Source: Zymogenus sp964542895 (GTDB lineage: Bacteria > Desulfobacterota > Zymogenia > Zymogenales > Zymogenaceae). From it: a stretch of DNA of 35,495 nucleotides. Both the position numbers and the translations under genes were made by a program. The notes beneath the pieces are model-generated. The model made no database searches. It had not been told where the DNA came from and saw nothing but the letters and a program-made list of their open reading frames with translations. Where the stretch lies: positions 1 to 35,495 of the forward strand of contig CAZIWT010000018.1 in assembly GCA_964542895.1 (NCBI GenBank). Reading direction: 5' to 3'. The first letter of the stretch is position 1. Every line of letters begins with the position of its first letter. Positions 30,289 through 35,495 of the stretch are shown here, in pieces.

Positions 30289-30960
30289 ATGCTTGAGCAG
30301 ACCGGAATATATGCGGGGATATTTATAACCTCCTTTATAGTCGCCCTATCCGGGGCGTTGATGCCGGGGCCCCTCCTCACGGTCACGATAACCGAGAGCG
30401 CCAAGAGGGGGAGCTGGATGGGTCCTCTCCTGATTACCGGGCACGCGATATTGGAGCTCGTCTTCGTGATATTGATCCTGGTCGGCTTCGGGGAGTTCCT
30501 CAAGGAGAACAGGATCCTGTCCGGGATAGCCTTCTTCGGAAGCGCCGTCCTCCTATGGATGGGGCTCGGCATGATAAGGAGCGTAAGGACGATCACCCTT
30601 CTGGGGGAAGAGGAAAAGCTCGGGAAGAGCAGTCTTTCGAGGTTTCTCAAAAATCCCGTCCTCTCCGGAATAATCGTCAGCATCGCAAATCCCTACTGGA
30701 CCGTCTGGTGGCTCACCATCGGCCTCGCTTATATCTTCATGTCGATGAAGTTCGGAATCCCGGGAATCGTCTCATTCTTCACCGGCCATATACTCGCCGA
30801 TTTTGCTTGGTATACCTTCGTCTCTTCATCGGTAAGCTACGGGAAAAAGTTCTTCTCGGACAGGATCTACAGGGGAATCATCGGCGTCTGCGGGGCCTTC
30901 CTCTTGGTCTTTTCCGTGTATTTCTTCAAGGCGGGCTTTGACTACCTCTTAAAGATATAG
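30289..30960 (+). CDS. LysE/RhtB-family amino acid exporter
   Basis: The 223-residue membrane protein has about six hydrophobic segments and the family signature ALMPGPLLTVTITESAKRG at residues 23-41. IVSIANPYWTVWWLTIGLAY is near residue 128, again typical of the LysE superfamily. Such proteins export amino acids or other small amines by proton exchange. The start is supported by the family pattern, but the promoter at 30251-30280 leaves almost no leader. The gene is divergent from the NUDIX gene and ends 45 bases before the phosphohexomutase start. It may relieve amino acid overload, although no substrate can be assigned. Confidence 0.82.
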   Translation: MLEQTGIYAGIFITSFIVALSGALMPGPLLTVTITESAKRGSWMGPLLITGHAILELVFVILILVGFGEFLKENRILSGIAFFGSAVLLWMGLGMIRSVRTITLLGEEEKLGKSSLSRFLKNPVLSGIIVSIANPYWTVWWLTIGLAYIFMSMKFGIPGIVSFFTGHILADFAWYTFVSSSVSYGKKFFSDRIYRGIIGVCGAFLLVFSVYFFKAGFDYLLKI

Positions 30961-31005
30961 GGGTTTGCACAGGGATTTGTGCAAGGATTTACTTACGGAC
31001 TTAAT

Positions 31006-32427
31006 ATGGCGATAAAATTCGGCACCTCCGGCTGGAGGGGGGTAATCGCGGACGACTACACCGTCTTCAACGTGAAGTGCGTTGCCCAGGCGATAGCGGA
31101 GTACGTGATCAGGGAAAAGCAGGAGAAGGAAGGGCTGATCGTCGGCTACGACTCCCGCTTTCTGGGAAGGCAATTCGCCGAATATGCGGCCCGGGTGGTA
31201 AGCGCAAACGGGGTCAAGGTCCTCGTCTCGAAAGAGGCGGTGCCGACCCCGACAATCGCCTTCGGCATAGTCAGTGGCAAATCCGCCGGCGCAATAAACA
31301 TCACCGCAAGCCACAACCCTTATGATTTTAACGGGATAAAGTACTCCCCGAAGTGGGGGGGGCCGGCCCTCCCGGAGACCACGAGGTGGATCGAGGATCG
31401 GGCAAACGAGGTGGTGAGCTCAGGCAAGTTCAAGGAGATCACGGAGGAGGAGGCGAAGTCGAAAGGCCTCTGGGCGGACGTTGACCTGAGGCCCGATTAC
31501 CTCGAAGAGCTGAATCGAAAGATAGACTTCGGGGCTATTAAAAAGTGGGGAAAGACCGTCGGCTACGACCCTCTCTTTGCCACAGGCAGTGGTTATCTAG
31601 ACGGGGCGCTTGCCGAAAACGGGATAGATGTGATCGTTATCCACGACGAGGTGGACCCCTACTTCGGGGGCGGGGGGCCCGATCCCTCCGAGGATAAGCT
31701 TAACGAGCTCTCCCTGCTGGTGAAAAACGATAACAAAATCGGCCTGGGACTCGCCACGGACGGCGACGCCGACCGCTTCGGCATCCTCGATTTCGACGGC
31801 ACGTTCATCGAGCCTAACTACATCATCGCCCTCCTTTTGGACTACCTGATAAGGGTGAGAAAATTCGAGGGGGGGGTCGCGAGGACCGTCGCCACGACCC
31901 ACCTGATCGACGCCGTATCCAGATACCACGGTGTGAAGTGCTACGAGACCCCCGTGGGATTCAAGTACATCGGCGAGTATATCTCCACAGGAGAGGTGGT
32001 CGGTGGGGGGGAGGAGAGCGCCGGTTTCTCTATCAAGGGCCACCTCCCGGAAAAGGACGGGATCCTGGCGTGCCTGTTGACCCTCGAGATGATGGCAGTG
32101 GAGAATAAGTCAATAAAGGAGCTCCTCGGCGAGCTCTACGAAAGGGTCGGGACGTTCAAGACCCGCCGCGTAAACCTGAGGCTGACAGAAGCCCTCGACT
32201 CGGCGTTTCCGGAAAAAATGAAGACAGACCCCGAAAGTTTTGCCGGCATAAAGGTCAAGGACAAAATTACGATAGACGGAACAAAATATATCCTTAACGA
32301 CGGCTCGTGGATTCTCTTCAGGAAGTCGGGGACAGAGCCGGTCGTTCGCATCTACGCCGAGGCGGCAGACGACAAAAAGCTCGAAAGGATAATCGAGTCC
32401 GGCAGAGAATTCATCCTCGGGACTTAA
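31006..32427 (+). CDS. Phosphoglucomutase/phosphomannomutase family protein
   Basis: This 473-residue cytosolic enzyme interconverts hexose 1- and 6-phosphates. The four functional regions are in order: Ser102 in NITASHNPYDFNG (the phosphorylated serine), Asp252, Asp254 and Asp256 in ATDGDADRFG (Mg2+), GGGEESAGFS (sugar binding) and RKSGTEPVVRIYAEA (phosphate binding, C-terminus). The start MAIKFGTSGWRGVIADD is the usual one. An in-frame GTG at 30979 would add nine residues, and I prefer the ATG at 31006. The gene is followed 14 bases later by an exported TPR protein. Glucose- and mannose-type substrates cannot be separated by eye. Confidence 0.92.
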   Translation: MAIKFGTSGWRGVIADDYTVFNVKCVAQAIAEYVIREKQEKEGLIVGYDSRFLGRQFAEYAARVVSANGVKVLVSKEAVPTPTIAFGIVSGKSAGAINITASHNPYDFNGIKYSPKWGGPALPETTRWIEDRANEVVSSGKFKEITEEEAKSKGLWADVDLRPDYLEELNRKIDFGAIKKWGKTVGYDPLFATGSGYLDGALAENGIDVIVIHDEVDPYFGGGGPDPSEDKLNELSLLVKNDNKIGLGLATDGDADRFGILDFDGTFIEPNYIIALLLDYLIRVRKFEGGVARTVATTHLIDAVSRYHGVKCYETPVGFKYIGEYISTGEVVGGGEESAGFSIKGHLPEKDGILACLLTLEMMAVENKSIKELLGELYERVGTFKTRRVNLRLTEALDSAFPEKMKTDPESFAGIKVKDKITIDGTKYILNDGSWILFRKSGTEPVVRIYAEAADDKKLERIIESGREFILGT

Positions 32428-32441
32428 AAGGAGTGTGTAAA

Positions 32442-33470
32442 TTGAAAAATATAAAGATCGTATTTGTTGCGGCCCTCCTCGTTTCCATACCGATTTTGTT
32501 GTTTGGAAAGGACGATAGGGCGGTAACGGGTGAGGACACGCCCAAGATGCGAGAAGCCTACGAGATGTACGTCCTGGGAGAGGGGAACCCGGCGTTCGCC
32601 CTGAACAACGAGGCCAATTTCTACCTCATAAAGGGGGACACCGAAAAGGCGATTCTGAAATACCTCGAGGCGCTGAAGGTCTCGCCGAGAAACGTCCTCC
32701 TCTCCAATAACCTCTCCTGGGCGTATATCGTGGTTGGTGAATACGAAAAGGCAAAAAAACTTCTGGAGAAGACGATAATCGTAGCCGAAAAGAACGCCTC
32801 GACAAATTACTGCCTTGGAGTGGCCAATCTAAAGCTTGGAAATATCGATAGCGCAAAAAAGTATCTTGAAAAGGCCGTCGAGCTCGATACCGCTCACCCG
32901 TACTCTCACTACTACCTTGCTAAAGCTTACGAGGCCGAGGGGCTGATACAAAAGGCCGTTCTCGAGGCGGAGACGGCCGCATTCATCCTCGGAAAGATAT
33001 GGAATCCGGAGGTGGCGCTCTATCTCGGCGGGCTTTACGGACGGGCGGGGATGTTCCAGAAGGCGATACTTCAATACCAAAAGCTCGTCGACGAGTCGGA
33101 GTACGCCTTCGAGGCATATTACGGCCTCGGCGTTTCGTACGGCCACTTCAACGATTTCGAGAGATCGGAGAAATACTTCCTCAAGGCAAAAGATATAGAC
33201 AAAAAAGATCCCAGGGTGTACTTCGGGCTTGGAAAGCTCTACTCCACCAAGGAAGATAAATTGGATAAGGCCATGAAAAACGCCGAAAAGGCGCTGAGCC
33301 TGGACGAAAAAAATCCGAGGTACTTCTACCTGATAGGCTGGATATACTACAGGATGAATGAGTTTGAGGATGCCCTGAAATACTTCAGGCTGGCCCAGAA
33401 GCACGATCCTGAAAACAAGGAGTATGGACGACAGGTCAGGGTCCTGGAGCGGGCGCTCAATAAAAAATAA
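32442..33470 (+). CDS. Exported TPR-repeat protein
   Basis: The 342-residue protein starts with TTG, nine bases after AAGGAG, and begins with a signal sequence (MKNIKIVFVAALLVSIPILLFG). About seven to eight tetratricopeptide repeats follow, for example in ALNNEANFYLIKGDTEKAIL, NNLSWAYIVVGEYEKAKKLL, STNYCLGVANLKLGNIDSAK and YYGLGVSYGHFNDFERSEKY. It should be periplasmic or attached to the envelope and act as a protein-protein scaffold. The same frame runs back into the mutase gene, but the TTG is the sensible start. Coupling with the mutase hints at a cell-envelope polysaccharide role, which is only an inference. Confidence 0.8.
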   Translation: MKNIKIVFVAALLVSIPILLFGKDDRAVTGEDTPKMREAYEMYVLGEGNPAFALNNEANFYLIKGDTEKAILKYLEALKVSPRNVLLSNNLSWAYIVVGEYEKAKKLLEKTIIVAEKNASTNYCLGVANLKLGNIDSAKKYLEKAVELDTAHPYSHYYLAKAYEAEGLIQKAVLEAETAAFILGKIWNPEVALYLGGLYGRAGMFQKAILQYQKLVDESEYAFEAYYGLGVSYGHFNDFERSEKYFLKAKDIDKKDPRVYFGLGKLYSTKEDKLDKAMKNAEKALSLDEKNPRYFYLIGWIYYRMNEFEDALKYFRLAQKHDPENKEYGRQVRVLERALNKK

Positions 33471-33492
33471 GGCACATTCACGACATATCCAC

Positions 33493-33521
33493 TTGACAAA
33501 AAAACTGTTTTTTGATAAATT
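33493..33521 (+). promoter_or_regulatory. tRNA promoter
   Basis: TTGACA (33493-33498) and TAAATT (33516-33521) are spaced by 17 bases, 24 bases before tRNA-Gly. The strong -35 fits a tRNA operon. Confidence 0.65.
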
Positions 33522-33545
33522 CTACACTTTCATTGCACAGATCGA

Positions 33546-33620
33546 GCGGGAATAGCTCAGTGGTAGAGCATCGCCTTGCCAAGGCGAGGGTCGCGAGTTC
33601 AAATCTCGTTTCCCGCTCCA
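33546..33620 (+). tRNA. tRNA-Gly (GCC)
   Basis: The acceptor GCGGGAA pairs with TTCCCGC (33610-33616), followed by T and an encoded CCA. The D-arm is AGCTCAGTGGTAGAGC. The anticodon loop TTGCCAA gives GCC in the stem CGCC/GGCG. The T-arm contains GTTCAAATC. Confidence 0.96.
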
Positions 33621-33630
33621 TTTTATATCG

Positions 33631-33705
33631 GGCGGCATGGCCAAGTGGCTAAGGCAGAGGTCTGCAAAACCTTTATCCCCGGTTCGAGTCCGGGTGCCGC
33701 CTCCA
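33631..33705 (+). tRNA. tRNA-Cys (GCA)
   Basis: The acceptor GGCGGCA pairs with TGCCGCC (33695-33701), followed by T and CCA. The anticodon loop CTGCAAA in the stem AGGT/ACCT gives GCA. The T-arm has GGTTCGAGTCC. It is ten bases after tRNA-Gly and in the same transcript. Confidence 0.96.
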
Positions 33706-33754
33706 AACCGGTGGTGGCGATTTTATTGTAGTTTTATCATATAAGGAATAGGAA

Positions 33755-33870
33755 TATTTGAGGGGGTCTGGCAATATTTGGGGGTCTGGTAATATTTTGA
33801 GGGGTGGCGGATTTTGGGGCGGCAGTATTTTTGGGGGGCGGTCGGGTTTTATTTGGGGTATTCGGGCGGG
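33755..33870 (+). repeat. G-rich degenerate repeats between tRNA genes
   Basis: The units GGGGGTCTGGCAATATTT and GGGGGTCTGGTAATATTTT stand in tandem near 33763-33800, followed by weaker ones (GGGGCGGCAGTATTTT, GGGGCGGTCGGGTTTT). They resemble the units at 18909-19150 and are again G-rich on the + strand. No gene lies here. Confidence 0.6.
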
Positions 33871-33927
33871 TAACGCCCTTGAGGGAATTACGATCAGGGG
33901 ATAGCTAAAGAAAGTACCTATTAAAAA

Positions 33928-34014
33928 GCCTGGGTGGCGGAATTGGTAGACGCAAGGGACTTAAAATCCCTCGAGGCTTGCCTCGTGCCGGTTCGATTCC
34001 GGCCCCAGGCACCA
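33928..34014 (+). tRNA. tRNA-Leu (TAA), probable integration site
   Basis: The acceptor GCCTGGG pairs with CCCAGGC (34004-34010), followed by A and CCA. The anticodon loop CTTAAAA gives TAA. A long variable arm (CGAGGCTTGCCTCG) is present, as in leucine tRNAs. The integrase gene ends 96 bases after its 3' end, so the 3' half of this tRNA is the likely attachment site. Confidence 0.96.
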
Positions 34015-34033
34015 GAAATGTTAATAATTACAA

Positions 34034-34066
34034 GGGTTTCACGGATCGGTGAAATCCTTTTTTTTT
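34034..34066 (+). terminator. Intrinsic terminator after tRNA-Leu
   Basis: GGGTTTCAC (34034-34042) pairs with GTGAAATCC (34049-34057), with one G-T pair, around a 6-base loop, and is followed by nine T. Confidence 0.85.
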
Positions 34067-34090
34067 AACCTTCTCTAAAAAAACTGCTAT

Positions 34091-34111
34091 GTTCCACTTT
34101 TGTTCCACTTT
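34091..34111. repeat. Direct repeat GTTCCACTTT, two copies
   Basis: Two exact 10-base copies (34091-34100, 34102-34111) separated by one base overlap the end of the integrase gene. Repeats at this place can be arm-type binding sites for the integrase, but that is a guess. Confidence 0.4.
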
Positions 34112-35204
34112 ATTCTGGTTCTCTTTTTTGATGCATTTCTAAAAAGTTCTCAAATTGATTCATAGCAGCTCTGGCATCATCCTCATCAACCGTATTGTAA
34201 CGAAGAAACATCTCTCCTGTCTTGTGACCTGTAATATTCATTATTACCGTTCTGTCTACTCCGGCTTTTCGCATATAGGTATTGAACGTATGTCTAAGAT
34301 CATGAAAAACAAAGTCCTTTATTTCTGCACGCTTACAAGCAAGCTCAAACGCTTCCCTTATACTTCTGACAGGATTACCGTTTTTTCTTGTGAAGACATA
34401 TTTATGTCTTATACTACGCAATTTACTTGCCTGTTTAAAAATCGAGATTAGCTGTTCATTAAAATAGATACGTCTTCTTTCCCTGGTCTTAGTATCTTCG
34501 TAATCGAGATCGATATAGCCATCATTTAGATTTACCTTTTCCCATGTGAGGGCGATTATCTCATTCTTCCTCATACCCGTAAGATAAGCAACCTTTACAA
34601 TTGATTTTGCAGGTTCCTCAAGCTCATAAAGAAGCCTATTATACTCGTCGGGAGAAAGGATTCTGTTTCTCTTATTTTCTTCAGGTAAAAATCTTACCTT
34701 ATCACATGGATTTTTTTCAACCAAACTATCTCTTTTTGACAAGTTGAAAATCCTCTTCATAAGTGCCAACTCGCGATTAATCGTAGCAGGCCTTATAAAT
34801 GATTTTCGATAAGATATTTCTTTTAACCTTTTTTGCTGATAGGCTTCTAACATATAAGGTTTTATTCTCGAAACCTTAAAATGTCCGAAGTGACTTTTCA
34901 AGACTTTCGATCTTTGCCTGTCCTTGTCATAAGACTTTTTAGTTTTAACAGCAGGATGATCTAAATACCATTCAACAAGCTTCCTAAAATGGATGTCCTG
35001 AACATATCCAACTCCACTTTTTTCTCGTTCCTCAAACTCGGCAATTTTCTTGGCGAGAATCCTCTTTGCTTGTAGCTTAGAATCTCCGACCTTCATTTTT
35101 TGGTAGACGATTTTCCCTGATTCGCTCCTCTTTGCGGGATATCTAATAAACCAGGGACCTACAAGATTTCCGTTTTTGTCTTTGTAACGCTTAAATACAC
35201 CCAT
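34110..35204 (-). CDS. Tyrosine recombinase (phage-type integrase)
   Basis: The 364-residue protein integrates and excises the element by site-specific recombination. It has an N-terminal arm-binding-like part (FKRYKDKNGNLVGPWFIRYP), a SAM-like core-binding domain (about residues 65-165) and a catalytic domain with Arg212 (LTGMRKNEI), Lys239, His301 and Arg304 (FHDLRHTF), His327 (GHKTG) and the nucleophile Tyr336 (RYNTVD). All catalytic residues are present, so it may be active. The frame can extend to 35315, but the ATG at 35204 has AAAGGA seven bases upstream and starts at the proper domain edge. It ends close to tRNA-Leu, which supports a tRNA attachment site. Confidence 0.92.
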   Translation of the reverse strand: MGVFKRYKDKNGNLVGPWFIRYPAKRSESGKIVYQKMKVGDSKLQAKRILAKKIAEFEEREKSGVGYVQDIHFRKLVEWYLDHPAVKTKKSYDKDRQRSKVLKSHFGHFKVSRIKPYMLEAYQQKRLKEISYRKSFIRPATINRELALMKRIFNLSKRDSLVEKNPCDKVRFLPEENKRNRILSPDEYNRLLYELEEPAKSIVKVAYLTGMRKNEIIALTWEKVNLNDGYIDLDYEDTKTRERRRIYFNEQLISIFKQASKLRSIRHKYVFTRKNGNPVRSIREAFELACKRAEIKDFVFHDLRHTFNTYMRKAGVDRTVIMNITGHKTGEMFLRYNTVDEDDARAAMNQFENFLEMHQKREPE

Positions 35205-35292
35205 ACTTTTTTCCTTTCTCATCATAATTGATGATGAAAGGTATGATAGAGCTGGGCATGTGGTATAAATATTCACCTCCTTTCCAAGAGGA

Positions 35293-35322
35293 AATATACC
35301 ACTTCCTTTGCCCAACTGTCAA
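35293..35322 (-). promoter_or_regulatory. Promoter of the integrase gene
   Basis: On the minus strand TTGACA (35322-35317) is followed after 18 bases by TATATT (35298-35293), just after the stop of the excisionase-like gene. A perfect Shine-Dalgarno sequence, AAGGAGGTGA, lies downstream near 35282-35273, well ahead of the integrase ATG. Confidence 0.6.
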
Positions 35323-35323
35323 T

Positions 35324-35494
35324 TCACTTTTTTCTCTCAAGATTATCAATGAAATCATCCACGTCTTTAATATCGAATCTAAGCGCTCCACGAAGCTTTA
35401 TCCTGGGAATTAGAAATTCTCCTCTGGAAATTTCATTCCTTATTGTTTGAGGTTTTTTCCCGATGTAATCTGCTAGTTCTCTAATGTTTAAAAG
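35324..35494 (-). CDS. Excisionase/AlpA-like helix-turn-helix protein (partial)
   Basis: The last 56 codons of a minus-strand gene are in the window; the start lies outside. The product reads LLNIRELADYIGKKPQTIRN, then EISRGEFLIPRIKLRGALRF and DIKDVDDFIDNLERKK, a MerR-like winged helix-turn-helix as in excisionases and AlpA-type regulators of integrative elements. Such proteins bend DNA at the attachment site or control the integrase. It lies just upstream of the integrase promoter, the usual xis-int order. The fragment is too short for ordinary gene callers. Confidence 0.72.
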   Translation of the reverse strand, partial: LLNIRELADYIGKKPQTIRNEISRGEFLIPRIKLRGALRFDIKDVDDFIDNLERKK

Positions 35495-35495
35495 T

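Larger units (their letters stand above)
34015..35495 (-). mobile_element. Left end of an integrative element at tRNA-Leu
   Basis: Immediately after tRNA-Leu come a terminator, two direct repeats, a tyrosine integrase and an excisionase-like gene, all on the minus strand and more AT-rich than the core genes. This is the usual end of a tRNA-integrated element. The rest of the element, its cargo and the other attachment site lie beyond the window. Confidence 0.75.

Noticed and set aside
34155..34451. Plus-strand frame of 98 codons opposite the integrase
   Set aside because: Antisense shadow without ribosome site or known domain; the integrase frame has all catalytic residues.

Overview
The window looks like a chromosomal segment of an anaerobic bacterium. 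It has strong Shine-Dalgarno sites, sigma70-type promoters (one perfect TTGACA/TATAAT pair), tRNA genes with encoded CCA ends and a tyrosine-integrase element. The gene content is a tungsten aldehyde:ferredoxin oxidoreductase, paired 2-hydroxyacyl-CoA dehydratase/benzoyl-CoA-reductase-like subunits, an ADP-forming acyl-CoA synthetase beta subunit and a beta-keto acid cleavage enzyme. Together these fit a fermentative or syntrophic lifestyle. A Desulfobacterota-like or another deep anaerobic lineage is my guess; no marker gene here settles it.

Layout. 1-1221: G-rich spacer, then an ECF-type Ni/Co membrane pair (CbiM/NikM and a PDGLE protein) without its ATPase module. 1222-3772: convergent spacer with a terminator-like hairpin, a zinc-ribbon receiver protein divergent from a Sua5/YciO protein, then a spacer with a possible zinc-ribbon remnant. 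3773-16702: the most unusual block, all on the + strand. It holds two class III aminotransferases flanking a small SCP2 protein, an APC permease, three tandem V4R proteins, a split transketolase, a second SCP2-like protein, a second APC permease, a fourth frameshifted V4R copy and alanine dehydrogenase. 16699-18908: a promoter and long leader, then a MoxR AAA+ ATPase and a VWA protein joined at an A10 slippery site. 19281-23906: two HgdB/BcrB-like subunits, a MoaD/ThiS-like protein and the aldehyde oxidoreductase. 23976-26488: a phosphoesterase, a secreted TPR protein and an ATP-grasp subunit. 27350-30177 on the minus strand: NUDIX, TldD and BKACE. 30289-33470: a LysE-type exporter, a phosphohexomutase and an exported TPR protein. 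33546-34014: tRNA-Gly, tRNA-Cys and tRNA-Leu. 34015-end: the left end of an integrative element, with integrase and a partial excisionase-like gene.

How the parts may work together (inference). The permeases would import an amino acid or amine. The class III aminotransferases would move its amino group to pyruvate, and alanine dehydrogenase would return pyruvate, ammonium and NADH. The aldehyde or keto product could then go to the transketolase-like enzyme or to the aldehyde oxidoreductase. SCP2 and V4R proteins bind hydrophobic ligands in other systems, so a hydrophobic intermediate or signal is possible. The substrate cannot be read from the sequence.

The two points most worth a second look are the MoxR/VWA pair, where a dnaX-like slippery sequence sits directly before the stop and the other frame is open but lacks a start codon, and the aminotransferase/transketolase/V4R/SCP2 block. 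A third, genome-scale signal is the spacer DNA: it is G-rich and C-poor on the coding strand of the preceding gene and carries degenerate G-rich repeats.
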